A stretch of DNA of 35,024 bases from JAWLFY01 sp041685355 (GCA_041685355.1 JAWLFY010000038.1:1-35024), one strand, 5' to 3'. Positions 8,285-16,347 are shown, numbered from the stretch's first letter. The notes: generated by a model not told the origin, from the sequence alone. A program made the numbers and translations.

Positions 8285-8320
8285 ATCTGCAGTTGTCAAA
8301 AACTGCGATCTCCCTAAGAT
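8285..8320 (+). promoter_or_regulatory. Candidate sufR promoter with overlapping palindromic operator
   Basis: A sigma70-like promoter is visible: -35 TTGTCA (8293-8298), 16-bp spacer, -10 TAAGAT (8315-8320). The -35 box sits inside an inverted repeat GCAGTT-N6-AACTGC (8289-8306), and ATC/GAT flanks extend it with one bulged base. An arm-N6-arm palindrome covering the -35 box is what an autoregulating SufR-type repressor would use; the CAAC-N6-GTTG form known for cyanobacterial SufR has the same spacing but different arms. The 5' leader to the start codon would be about 150 bases. Inferred, not shown. Confidence 0.55.
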
Positions 8321-8350
8321 GCATTCATCGATCGCCGCTTCGGCGTTTTC

Positions 8351-8394
8351 ACCGCTTCGTCCGCGGGAGCGTCACCGCTTCGTCCGCGGGAGCG
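8351..8394. repeat. 21-bp direct repeat, period 23, in the sufR leader
   Basis: ACCGCTTCGTCCGCGGGAGC plus one G occurs at 8351-8371 and again, identically, at 8374-8394, separated by two bases. It lies between the candidate sufR promoter and the start codon, so it would be transcribed. Confidence 0.9.
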
Positions 8395-8475
8395 AGTTTC
8401 GCCCGAGGGTTGGCGGCGAGCTGTCTCAATTCGAGGCGTGGCATCCCGAACACCGTTCCGATCGGAAATGGTCCG

Positions 8476-9228
8476 ATGGCAATTTGCACCCCGTCTCTTG
8501 CAGAGCGTTCATCCGTGGCGGAGCTCCGTCCGGTCGACCGTGATTTGCTACTCGCGTTGCGTGGCGGGGAGGCGTTGGGTGTAGGGGCATTGACAGACCG
8601 TTTGGGGGTGACCGCGACGGCGATTCGCCAGCGAGTGGAGCGGCTTTTGTCGATGGGGTTGATCGAGCGAGAGAAGGTGGTCGCGGGGCGGGGGCGTCCG
8701 ACTTTCCTATACCGATTGACCGTTGCGGGGCATCGGCGTTCCGGGGCGGATCCGGCGGAACTCGCCGACGCGATGTGGGAGGCGATTTTGGCGATGCCCG
8801 ATTCGGCCGAGCGTGAGCGGCTTTTGTCGGCTGTCGGGGAGCGGTTGGGTCGGCAGTACGCCGACCTGTTGTCGCGGGGGGATAGCGAGGGTGCCGAGCA
8901 CCTTGCCGAGCGGTTCGAGCGACTTTCGGAGTTGCTTTCGCAGCGTCAGGTCGAATCGGGGGTGTCGCGGTGGGGCGACTTGCCGGTTCTCGACGTCGGT
9001 TCGTGTCCGTACCCGTCGATGACCGAGGCGTCTGGCGATCGTGCGATGTGCAAGTTGGAGGAGAAGATGTTCTCCGAGGCGTTGGGCCAACCGGTCCATT
9101 TGAGCAGTTGCCGTCTGGACGGCGACGCATGTTGCCAGTTCGCCCCCGTGGCGGCGGTTGACCGCGGCTTGGGGGGTGACGAGGCGGTCGAGGTGAAAGG
9201 TTCCGGCGGAGATCCAGGACCGGGTTGA
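8476..9228 (+). CDS. sufR: SufR-like Fe-S-sensing transcriptional repressor of the suf operon
   Basis: A 250-residue regulator with an N-terminal winged-helix domain (residues ~20-85; LTDRLGVTATAIRQRVERLL is the helix-turn-helix, GRGRPTFLYRLT the wing) and a C-terminal cysteine cluster: C177, C192, C212 and C219/C220 (in SCPYP, AMCKLEE, SSCRLDGDACCQF). SufR proteins hold an Fe-S cluster with such cysteines and repress suf genes when clusters are plentiful. Being first in the suf run, 45 bp before sufC, supports this. The start at ATG 8476 has GGAAATGG upstream; the longer in-frame reading back to 8050 crosses a promoter and tandem repeats and is rejected. The tail after the cysteines is low-complexity. 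Confident for the family, good for the role. Confidence 0.88.
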   Translation: MAICTPSLAERSSVAELRPVDRDLLLALRGGEALGVGALTDRLGVTATAIRQRVERLLSMGLIEREKVVAGRGRPTFLYRLTVAGHRRSGADPAELADAMWEAILAMPDSAERERLLSAVGERLGRQYADLLSRGDSEGAEHLAERFERLSELLSQRQVESGVSRWGDLPVLDVGSCPYPSMTEASGDRAMCKLEEKMFSEALGQPVHLSSCRLDGDACCQFAPVAAVDRGLGGDEAVEVKGSGGDPGPG

Positions 9229-9273
9229 GGGCTTGTATTCATTCCGTTTTCAAACAGCAACCATCGAATCGAG

Positions 9274-10089
9274 ATGACACACGTACTGAAGATCGAAGAT
9301 TTAAACGTTTCTGTCGGTGAGAAGCCGATCTTGCGGGGGGTCAACCTGACGATCCGCCATGGTGAGACTCACGCGTTGATGGGCCCCAACGGCAGCGGCA
9401 AGAGCACGCTCGGTTTGGCGATCATGGGGAGTCCTGGCTACGAGGTCACGTCGGGCCGGGTTTTGCTTGACGAGGCCGACGTGTTGGAGATGTCACCCGA
9501 CGAGCGTGCCCGCGCGGGGATTTTCATGGCGTTCCAGCGTCCGATGGCGATTCCGGGGGTGAAGATGGCGGACTTCCTTCGCCACGCGACGACGAACGTC
9601 CGCCGGCCCGACCGGAAGGAAGGGGAAGAGTTGATCCCGATGCGGGAGTTCCGCAAGGAGCTCAAGGAGAAGATGGCTCACCTGCGGATGGACCCCGAGT
9701 TCGCCCGTCGCTACGTCAACGACGGGTTTTCGGGCGGCGAGATGAAGCGTGCGGAGATCTTGCAGTTGGCGATGTTGCAGCCAAAGTTCGCGATCCTTGA
9801 CGAGACCGACAGCGGGCTCGACGCCGATGCCGTCCGCTTGGCGAGCGAATCGATCGCCGAGATCGGGCGGGAGAAGATGGGGCTGTTGATCATCACCCAC
9901 CACGACAAGTTGCTCGAGCATAACCGGCCGGACTTTACCCACGTGATGTTGGGCGGACGGATCGTCGAGACTGGCGGGCGGGAGCTCGCCGAAGAGCTGC
10001 ACCGCAGCGGGTACGACCGGATTCGCCGGGAGTATCCGGACGCCGAGGCGGCGAACCAGGAGATGACCGCTGACGAGGCGGTTGCCTAG
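9274..10089 (+). CDS. sufC: Fe-S cluster assembly ATPase SufC
   Basis: ABC-type ATPase of the SufBCD scaffold, 271 residues. Walker A is GPNGSGKST (37-45), the ABC signature is SGGEMKR (153-159), Walker B is FAILDE (172-177), and the switch histidine lies in IITHHDK. The TDSGLD stretch after Walker B is typical of SufC. It works in the cytoplasm, where its ATP-driven dimerisation opens the SufB-SufD pair. It sits 45 bp after sufR and 111 bp before sufB. The C-terminal ~15 residues are acidic and slightly longer than in the common forms. Very confident. Confidence 0.97.
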   Translation: MTHVLKIEDLNVSVGEKPILRGVNLTIRHGETHALMGPNGSGKSTLGLAIMGSPGYEVTSGRVLLDEADVLEMSPDERARAGIFMAFQRPMAIPGVKMADFLRHATTNVRRPDRKEGEELIPMREFRKELKEKMAHLRMDPEFARRYVNDGFSGGEMKRAEILQLAMLQPKFAILDETDSGLDADAVRLASESIAEIGREKMGLLIITHHDKLLEHNRPDFTHVMLGGRIVETGGRELAEELHRSGYDRIRREYPDAEAANQEMTADEAVA

Positions 10090-10200
10090 ACGTGGCGGGG
10101 ACGCGACGCCCGTCGCGAAGCTGACTGTTCTTGATCGTGTTGACTATTTAACGGGACAGACGCGATGTCGTCCGTGCCGCATCGCATAAGGAAATGAATC

Positions 10201-11607
10201 ATGGCGACCGACGTTCGTGACGACCGAGAAATCGGCGAAATCAACAAGTACAATTTCCGGACCGAGTCGCAGGGGATCTTCAAGGCGAAGCGAGGGCTGA
10301 ACGCCGAGGTGGTCAACCAGATCTCGGACATCAAGAATGAGCCCGACTGGATGCGAAAGTTCCGGCTCGAGGCGCTGGAGCAGTTCGAGGCCCGTCCGAC
10401 CCCCACCTGGGGCGGCAAGATCGATCTCGACTTTCAAGACATTTACTATTATTTGAAGCCGACCGATCATCAGGGGAAAACGTGGGACGACGTCCCCCAG
10501 GAGATCAAGGACACTTTCGACAAGTTGGGGATCCCCGAGGCGGAGAAGAAGTTCTTGGCGGGGGTCAAGGCGCAGTTCGAGAGTGAGGTCGTGTACGGTT
10601 CGCTCGAGGAGGACCTCGCGAAGCAGGGGGTGATCTTCACCGACACCGACACGGCGGTCCGCGAGCATCCGGAGTTGCTCCGCGAGTATTTCGGCACGGT
10701 GATCCCGACGGGGGACAACAAGTTCGCCTCGCTCAACAGCGCCGTCTGGTCGGGGGGTTCGTTCATCTACGTGCCCAAGGGCGTGCACATCGAGTTCCCG
10801 TTGCAGGCGTATTTCCGAATCAACGCGGAGAGCATGGGGCAGTTCGAACGGACGTTGATCATCGTCGACGAGGGTGCCAGCGTGCATTACGTCGAAGGGT
10901 GCACGGCGCCGATGTATACGACGGAGAGTCTGCACAGCGCGGTCGTCGAGGTGGTGGTCAAGCGGGGCGCCCGTTGCCGGTACACGACGATCCAGAACTG
11001 GGCGAACAATATTTACAACTTGGTCACCAAGCGGGCCCACGCGTACCGCGACGCGACGATGGAGTGGGTCGACGGGAACCTCGGCAGCAAGTTGACGATG
11101 AAGTATCCCGCGGTCCACATGTTGGAGCCCGGTGCCCGGGGCGAGATCTTGTCGATCGCGTTTTCGAGTGCCGGCCAGCATCAGGATGCGGGGGCGAAGT
11201 TGGTGCACGCCGCCCCGCACACGACGGGACAGATCGTCAGCAAGAGCATCAGCAAGAACGGCGGTCAGGGAAGCTATCGCGGCCTGGTTCGGGTCGAACC
11301 GGGGGCGCACCACAGCAAGAACAGCGTCGTGTGCGACGCGTTGATCTTGGACGATCAGAGCCGGAGCGATACGTACCCGTACATCGAGATTTGCGAGCAG
11401 GACGTGTCGATCGGACACGAAGCGAGTGTTTCTCGGATCGGCGAGGAGCAACTCTTTTACCTGCAGAGCCGCGGGCTGAGTGAGTCGGAAGCGAGCACGA
11501 TGATCGTGAACGGTTTCATCGAGCCGCTCGTGAAAGAGTTGCCGATGGAGTACGCGGTCGAGATGAACCGGCTGATTCAGCTGCAGATGGAAGGGAGCGT
11601 CGGTTAA
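10201..11607 (+). CDS. sufB: Fe-S cluster assembly scaffold SufB
   Basis: 468 residues, the usual SufB length, with the conserved start region (FKAKRGLNAEVVNQISDIKN) and right-handed beta-helix core. The C-terminus keeps the cluster-building residues: Cys in NSVVCDALILDDQS, and the IGHEASVSRIGEEQLFYLQS stretch with its conserved His/Glu. It receives sulfur from a desulfurase and builds Fe-S clusters with SufC and SufD. AAGGA lies 9 bases before ATG 10201. The 111-bp gap after sufC is longer than elsewhere in the operon but holds no clear hairpin. Its stop directly abuts the sufD start. Confidence 0.97.
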   Translation: MATDVRDDREIGEINKYNFRTESQGIFKAKRGLNAEVVNQISDIKNEPDWMRKFRLEALEQFEARPTPTWGGKIDLDFQDIYYYLKPTDHQGKTWDDVPQEIKDTFDKLGIPEAEKKFLAGVKAQFESEVVYGSLEEDLAKQGVIFTDTDTAVREHPELLREYFGTVIPTGDNKFASLNSAVWSGGSFIYVPKGVHIEFPLQAYFRINAESMGQFERTLIIVDEGASVHYVEGCTAPMYTTESLHSAVVEVVVKRGARCRYTTIQNWANNIYNLVTKRAHAYRDATMEWVDGNLGSKLTMKYPAVHMLEPGARGEILSIAFSSAGQHQDAGAKLVHAAPHTTGQIVSKSISKNGGQGSYRGLVRVEPGAHHSKNSVVCDALILDDQSRSDTYPYIEICEQDVSIGHEASVSRIGEEQLFYLQSRGLSESEASTMIVNGFIEPLVKELPMEYAVEMNRLIQLQMEGSVG

Positions 11608-12912
11608 ATGAGTCAAGCGACAACGACGAAATGGGACGCGGCCGGTTATGACGGATTCGTCGCCGGCCGAGACGAGCCGGATTGGTTGACGACACTTCGT
11701 CGCGAGGCGTGGCAACATGCCGACGCGATGGGGTGGCCTGAGCGGCGGCACGAGGAGTGGATGCGAACCGACATCCGCATGTTTCGGCTCGAGCGGTATC
11801 GGATGCCGACGGACGATCCGCCGAAACTCGAATCGAACGCCCAGCTCCGTGAAGGGGTGGAATTGGCGGGTCAGATGCGGACCGTCGACAGCGCGGTCGT
11901 CTCCGAGTCGCTCGACGGGTCGGTGGCGGAACAGGGTGTCGTGTTCGGAAGTCTCGAACGGCTATGCGGAACGCATCCCGAGTTGATCCGCCCGGAGTTG
12001 TTCACGGTTTTCGATCCGGACTACGACAAGTTTGCCGCGATGCACGCGGCGTTTTGGTCGGGCGGTCAATTTCTGTATGTGCCACGCGGGGTGACGGTCG
12101 ACCGTCCGCTTCACATCGGGTCGATGATGTCCGACGGCGGGATCGACACGACCCACACGTTGGTGGTGTTGGAGGAAGGGGCGGAGGCGACGCTGTTGCA
12201 TGAATCGAACAGCCCTTCGCCGGACGCCGGCGGGTTGCACATGGGGGCGGTCGAATTGATCGTCAAGCCGGGTGCGAAGCTCCGATATGTGAACCTTCAG
12301 GAGTGGGGCCACAAGGCGTACCACTTCGCCCATCAAAGGGCGCAGGTCGATCGCGACGCGTCGCTGCAGTGGACGATCGCCGCGATGGGGTCCCAGCTAT
12401 CGAAGGTGAACCAATCGGTCGACTTGGTCGGGCCGGGGGCGGAGAGCCAAGTCAACGGGGTGATGTTCACCGAAGGTCGGCAACACCTCGCGTACCACAC
12501 GCTGCAGCACCACAAGGCGCCGCATTGCCGAAGCGACTTTCTGTACAAGGCGGCGCAGCAGGACCGCAGTCGGACCGTGTGGCGTGGGATGATCAAGGTC
12601 GCCCCGGACGCGCAGAAGACGAACGGTTATCAAAGGAATGACAACCTCGTGTTGTCCGGGATGGCCCGAGCCGATTCGATCCCGGGGCTGGAGATCGAAG
12701 CGGACGACGTCCGGTGCACGCACGGCAGCACGACGGCGAAGGTCGACGAGGAGCAAATTTTCTACGCCGGTTGTCGCGGGTTCACGCGGAAGGAAGCGGT
12801 GCGGATGATCGTCACCGGGTTCTTCCAGCAGATCTTCGATCGGATCTCGATCGAAAGTGTGCGCGAGGCGTTGGGACGCACGATCGCGCGTCAAGTTCGC
12901 GAGTACGACTGA
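11608..12912 (+). CDS. sufD: Fe-S cluster assembly protein SufD
   Basis: 434 residues, paralogous to SufB in the C-terminal half. The characteristic DDVRCTHGSTTAKVDEEQIF contains the His and Cys equivalent to the SufD cluster-site residues at the SufB-SufD interface. The N-terminal ~100 residues include WRRTDIR-like text (EEWMRTDIRMFRLERY) typical of SufD. The start follows the sufB stop with no spacing. A 19-bp tandem repeat begins just after its stop, and the repeat unit resembles the last codons plus the stop of this gene. Confidence 0.95.
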   Translation: MSQATTTKWDAAGYDGFVAGRDEPDWLTTLRREAWQHADAMGWPERRHEEWMRTDIRMFRLERYRMPTDDPPKLESNAQLREGVELAGQMRTVDSAVVSESLDGSVAEQGVVFGSLERLCGTHPELIRPELFTVFDPDYDKFAAMHAAFWSGGQFLYVPRGVTVDRPLHIGSMMSDGGIDTTHTLVVLEEGAEATLLHESNSPSPDAGGLHMGAVELIVKPGAKLRYVNLQEWGHKAYHFAHQRAQVDRDASLQWTIAAMGSQLSKVNQSVDLVGPGAESQVNGVMFTEGRQHLAYHTLQHHKAPHCRSDFLYKAAQQDRSRTVWRGMIKVAPDAQKTNGYQRNDNLVLSGMARADSIPGLEIEADDVRCTHGSTTAKVDEEQIFYAGCRGFTRKEAVRMIVTGFFQQIFDRISIESVREALGRTIARQVREYD

Positions 12913-12921
12913 TTTTCGCGG

Positions 12922-12997
12922 GTACGACCGAATTCCACGGGTACGACCGAATTCCACGGGTACGAGTGAATTCCGTGGGTACGACTGAATTCCGTAG
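12922..12997. repeat. 19-bp tandem repeat after sufD
   Basis: Four 19-bp units (12922-12940, 12941-12959, 12960-12978, 12979-12997). The first two are identical, each containing GAATTC; the last two carry GTG/GTA instead of ACG near the 3' end. The GAGTACGACTGA at the sufD 3' end matches the repeat head GTACGACYGA, so the array may have grown from duplication of the gene's end. CCACGG in unit 2 can pair with CCGTGG in unit 3, giving a weak hairpin that might act in termination. Confidence 0.9.
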
Positions 12998-13027
12998 GGC
13001 TTTGCGATTCGCCGCGACGACTTTCGC

Positions 13028-13033
13028 TACAAT
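13028..13033 (+). promoter_or_regulatory. Possible -10 element upstream of sufT
   Basis: GCTACAATG contains TACAAT, 5/6 to the -10 consensus. The nearest -35-like TTGCGA (13002-13007) is 20 bp away, which is long, so the call is weak. If real, sufT and the genes after it could be transcribed apart from sufCBD. Confidence 0.3.
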
Positions 13034-13160
13034 GATTCGTCGGAGGCGGGGTTTGATCGAAGGCTGCTGCTTTGGCGGGGCCGTGGTCCCGTCGCTTGGC
13101 GAAGGGTTGCTGTCTGGCTACCGGCCCGTTTCAGGGTCGATATTGAAGGAGACGAATATT

Positions 13161-13481
13161 ATGGCATTGGCGGAAGACAAGGTACGCGAGGCCTTGAAAG
13201 AGGTTATCGACCCGGAGCTTTACGTCAACATCGTCGATCTCGGCCTGATTTATGTGGTCGACGTCGGGGAAGAGAACGAATCGGGGCTTCATGACGTGAA
13301 GATCGAGATGACGATGACCAGCCCGATGTGTCCTGCGGGGCCACAGTTGGTCGCGGGGACGAAGTCGGCGGCGGAAGGTTTGGAAGAGGTCGAATCGGCG
13401 GAGGTGAAGGTGGTCATGGATCCTCCCTGGTCTCCGGACATGATGACGGACGACGCCCGGGACCATCTCGGGATTTTCTAG
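13161..13481 (+). CDS. sufT: SufT / MIP18-family (DUF59) Fe-S assembly factor
   Basis: A compact 106-residue DUF59 protein. Family marks are VIDPELYVNIVDLGLIY near residue 15, TSPMCPAGPQL with the conserved Cys, and DPPWSPDMMTDDARDHLGIF at the end. Members help deliver Fe-S clusters to target proteins, acting in the cytoplasm alongside the SufBCD scaffold. The start ATG 13161 has GAAGGAG about ten bases upstream; the longer open frame back to 12714 runs through sufD in another frame and is not real. It is 248 bp after sufD and 24 bp before the ATP-grasp gene, so it may link the suf run with the C1-cofactor genes. Confidence 0.92.
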   Translation: MALAEDKVREALKEVIDPELYVNIVDLGLIYVVDVGEENESGLHDVKIEMTMTSPMCPAGPQLVAGTKSAAEGLEEVESAEVKVVMDPPWSPDMMTDDARDHLGIF

Positions 13482-13505
13482 TCTCTGACTGGCTGACCGA
13501 TACCG

Positions 13506-14528
13506 ATGCGAATTTTTGTTGGCGAGTACGTCTGCGGGGGCGGGCTCGCGGGAACCAACCCGGACTTCATCCCGGTCACGCTCAGTCGAGAGGGTGCGGC
13601 GATGCTCCGCGGGATCGTCGCCGATTTGTCCGAGGTGGCGGAAACGGTGGCGGCGGTCGATTCGCGTCTGATCGCGGACGTGCCGGCTTCGCGGACGGTG
13701 GAGGTCGGGGCTTCTCAGAGCGTGTGGACGCAGTGGGTCACGGCGGCATCGGACTGCGACGCGGCGTTGATCGTGGCACCGGAGAGCGGCGGTGTACTGG
13801 CGAAGGCGGTGGCGATGTTGCGGGCCGGCGGGGTCGACGTCATCGCGGGCAGCGGCGACTTTCTCCGTGCCGCGGGCGATAAAGTTTTGACGGCCAAGAT
13901 CATGCATGCCGCCGGGGTCGCCCACCCGCCCTTTCTCGGTGGCGGTGATCGGCGGTTCGCCGGCAAGTTGGGAGCGTTTGATCGGTTTGTCGTCAAGCCT
14001 CGGGACGGCTGCGGGACTCAAGAGATCCGGGTTTTTGAATCGTTGGCGGAAGCCCAAGCGGAGTTAACCGACGAGTTGATCTTGCAAGGTTGGGTGCCCG
14101 GTCGGCCGATCTCGATCGCGATGGTGGCTTCCCCAGCACAGCAAACGTATTTGCCGGCGGTCCGTCAGAACTTGTCGGAGGCATCTTGCGAGTACGCGGG
14201 CGGTTGCGGCCCGTTGGGGGAGGACGATCAACGTCGTGCCATGGCGATCGCCTCGCGAGCGCTCGCCGCGATGCCGCCGACGGCCCGCGGGTTCGTCGGG
14301 TTCGATTTGATCCTTGGGCAGCGGCCGGGCGAGGACTGTTTGATCGAAATCAACGCCCGTCTGACGACCTCTTATGTCGGCATCCGTCAGATGATCACGG
14401 GAAACCTCGCCGCACGGCTGTTCGACTTGGAGAGCGGGCCGGTGACGTGCAACGCGGAGGTCGATTCGGTGCGTTGGACGCCGGACGGGAAGGTTTGGGT
14501 GAACGACGTGGTGGCCGGAGGGGTGTGA
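13506..14528 (+). CDS. ATP-grasp ligase, MfnD-like (tyramine-glutamate ligase type)
   Basis: A 340-residue ATP-grasp enzyme. It begins MRIFVGEYVCGGGLAG, close to the opening of archaeal MfnD and the methylotroph OrfY proteins. The ATP-binding lysine is in FDRFVVKPRDGCGTQEI, and the metal site is in GFDLILG ... CLIEINARLTTSYVG. MfnD joins glutamate to tyramine in methanofuran biosynthesis. The next two genes resemble the other assembly enzymes, MfnF and MfnE, and the coding overlap with the next gene indicates coupling. The pathway assignment rests on family plus neighbours; the exact substrate is not proven. Confidence 0.82.
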   Translation: MRIFVGEYVCGGGLAGTNPDFIPVTLSREGAAMLRGIVADLSEVAETVAAVDSRLIADVPASRTVEVGASQSVWTQWVTAASDCDAALIVAPESGGVLAKAVAMLRAGGVDVIAGSGDFLRAAGDKVLTAKIMHAAGVAHPPFLGGGDRRFAGKLGAFDRFVVKPRDGCGTQEIRVFESLAEAQAELTDELILQGWVPGRPISIAMVASPAQQTYLPAVRQNLSEASCEYAGGCGPLGEDDQRRAMAIASRALAAMPPTARGFVGFDLILGQRPGEDCLIEINARLTTSYVGIRQMITGNLAARLFDLESGPVTCNAEVDSVRWTPDGKVWVNDVVAGGV

Positions 14529-15550
14529 ACCGGATCGTGGGCCTCGACGTCGGCGGGGCGAATCTGAAATACGCCTCGGCCGACGCTCAGGTGTTCCGGC
14601 GTCGCTTTGCGATGTGGAAAACGCCTCACGTTTTGGCGGAGGTGATCGAGGAGGATCTGCGTCGCGAGTACGGCGCGGTCGCGGCGATCGCGGTCACGAT
14701 GACCGGTGAGCTCGCGGATTGTTTCGTTGACCGTGGCGTCGGTGTCGCCCACATTGTCGACCACGTCACGCGGGCGGGGGACCGCGCAGGCGTTGACGTG
14801 GTGAATTTCTATGGCGTCGACGGGCGATTTCACGTCGCCCGCGATGCGGTCGCCCTCCCCGATCGCGTCGCCGCGGCGAACTGGCACGCGTTGGCGAGTG
14901 AGGTGGCGAGCCGTTTCCCCGACGCGACGCTGATGATCGACGTCGGGTCGACGACCACCGACATCGTGCCGCTCGATCGCGGCTTGGTGGCGACCGCCGC
15001 GCGGACCGATTTCGAGCGGTTGGTCGAGGGGAGCCTCGTTTATGTCGGATGTCGACGGACGCCGGTCTGTGCTCTGATCGACCGGGCCGTGATCCGGGGA
15101 CGGGAGTCGGCGTTGATGAACGAACTGTTCGCGACGGTGGACGACGCCCGCCTCGTGTTGGGGATGTGTCCCGGAGACGCGAACGACTTCGACTCCGCCG
15201 ACGGCCAACCGAGGACTCCAGGTGCCGCCGTGAATCGTCTCGCGCGGATGATCGGCTTGGATCGTCGCACGGTGGGGATCGTCGACGTCGAGCCGATGGC
15301 GCGTCGGGTCATCGGTGCGGTGACGGACGCGATCGGGCGGGGCGTCCGCGGCGTCGATCGCGGGTCGGAGGGGCGGTGGGTGTTGAGCGGTCACGGCCAA
15401 CAGATGGTCGACGTACCGTCGGGGCGGCCGGTCGTCGATTTGGCTGCCGAATGGGGACGTGAGGTTTCCCGCTGTGCCCCGTCTTTCGCCGTCGCGCGGC
15501 GTTGGCTTGTGACGGGGGCCGCGGACGCGAGGACCGTCGGCGAGGGGTAA
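14525..15550 (+). CDS. MfnF-like protein (H4MPT-linked C1 transfer pathway, hydantoinase/oxoprolinase fold)
   Basis: 341 residues with an ASKHA-type ATPase fold: IVGLDVGGANLKYASADA at the N-terminus and LMIDVGSTTTDIVPL in the middle. This double phosphate-binding pattern belongs to the family known as the H4MPT-linked C1 transfer pathway protein, which in archaea includes MfnF, the enzyme joining the furan and tyramine-glutamate halves of methanofuran. The start is a GTG at 14525, overlapping the previous stop as GTGA. Two features are supportive: coupling to an MfnD-like ligase, and an amino-acid-kinase-like gene six bases later. Good confidence for the family, moderate for exact chemistry. 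Confidence 0.83.
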   Translation: MNRIVGLDVGGANLKYASADAQVFRRRFAMWKTPHVLAEVIEEDLRREYGAVAAIAVTMTGELADCFVDRGVGVAHIVDHVTRAGDRAGVDVVNFYGVDGRFHVARDAVALPDRVAAANWHALASEVASRFPDATLMIDVGSTTTDIVPLDRGLVATAARTDFERLVEGSLVYVGCRRTPVCALIDRAVIRGRESALMNELFATVDDARLVLGMCPGDANDFDSADGQPRTPGAAVNRLARMIGLDRRTVGIVDVEPMARRVIGAVTDAIGRGVRGVDRGSEGRWVLSGHGQQMVDVPSGRPVVDLAAEWGREVSRCAPSFAVARRWLVTGAADARTVGEG

Positions 15551-15555
15551 CCAAG

Positions 15556-16347
15556 GTGTCACGAAGTGAAGCTGACGCGATCACCGGCCACCGAGCGGGA
15601 ACGTCGGATGAGACGGGAACGTCGGATGAGACGGGAACGTCGGATGAGACGGGAACGTCGGATGAGACGGGAACGTCGGATGAGACGGGAACGGCCGACG
15701 AGACGGGACCGATCGCGAGCGTGGCGGGGGCTCCGGCGGTCGGTTCGCGTCGGCGGATCGTGAAGCTGGGGGGGAGTTTGCTCACGCGTCCTGGGTTGAT
15801 CGAGGATGTCCGGTCTTGGTTCGCGGATGCCCCGCCGGCGAACGACTTGGTCATCGTCGGGGGTGGCGAGTTGATCGACGCGATTCGGACGCTCGATGCG
15901 ATCCGTCCCGGTGACCCTGCCGAGACGCATTGGCTGTGTGTCGAGTTGCTCGACGTCACTTACCGGCTGGCTCGGAGTTGGTTTCCCGAGTGGAACACGG
16001 TCGGGGCCGACGAGTCTCTCGAGCCGGGGCCCGCGATCTCGGGCGAACCGTGTTGTCCGACGCTCGTGTCGGTCGGATCGTTTTACTGGCGTGGATCGGA
16101 GAGCGGGTTACCGGAGAGTTGGGAGACGACGACCGACGCGATCGCCGGTTGGCTGGCGATCTGGAGCGGGGCATCGGAGCTGGTGTTGTTAAAGTCGTGC
16201 GAAGTCGATCCGACCGAGTCGCTGGAGGGGTTGGCCGACCGCGGGGTTGTCGACCGAGCGATCTTGGGTCTCGCCGATCGGCTTCCGCCGGTGCGTGCGG
16301 AAAAGCTGCGTCAGAGCCGATCCGCAAAGGGGTCCGAGCCTTCGTAG
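15556..16347 (+). CDS. MfnE-like amino-acid-kinase-family protein with repetitive N-terminal extension
   Basis: About 263 residues from a GTG at 15556. The kinase part starts RRIVKLGGSLLTRPGLIEDV and has the second glycine motif LVIVGGGELIDAI, both typical of amino-acid-kinase folds that bind ATP. With the preceding MfnD- and MfnF-like genes, the best match is MfnE, the kinase acting on the aminomethyl-furan phosphate precursor of methanofuran. The protein has an unusual N-terminal tail of six TSDETG units coded by an 18-bp repeat. Translation may instead begin at GTG 15721, after the repeat and just before the kinase domain. The GTG at 15556 is preceded by CCAAG, a weak ribosome site. The C-terminus looks normal for the family. 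Confidence 0.78.
   Translation: MSRSEADAITGHRAGTSDETGTSDETGTSDETGTSDETGTSDETGTADETGPIASVAGAPAVGSRRRIVKLGGSLLTRPGLIEDVRSWFADAPPANDLVIVGGGELIDAIRTLDAIRPGDPAETHWLCVELLDVTYRLARSWFPEWNTVGADESLEPGPAISGEPCCPTLVSVGSFYWRGSESGLPESWETTTDAIAGWLAIWSGASELVLLKSCEVDPTESLEGLADRGVVDRAILGLADRLPPVRAEKLRQSRSAKGSEPS
15601..15708 (+). repeat. 18-bp tandem repeat, five identical units plus one variant
   Basis: ACGTCGGATGAGACGGGA occurs five times without a single difference (15601-15690), then once as a variant at 15691-15708. In frame it reads TSDETG. Perfect identity of five copies implies very recent expansion or ongoing homogenisation. It lies ahead of the kinase domain, where change in length should be tolerated. 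Confidence 0.97.

Noticed and set aside
8050..8475. N-terminal extension of sufR by 142 codons
   Set aside because: It would cover tandem repeats and the promoter candidate, and its residues do not resemble SufR proteins.
10144..11751. 535-codon minus-strand open frame
   Set aside because: Antisense to sufB; the sufB reading has complete family motifs.
14090..15550. 486-codon plus-strand open frame
   Set aside because: Begins inside the ATP-grasp gene in another frame; only its last part, from GTG 14525, is the MfnF-like protein.
15601..15708. CRISPR-like array
   Set aside because: The repeats are contiguous with no spacers and are in frame within a gene; the other tandem arrays fail for the same reason.
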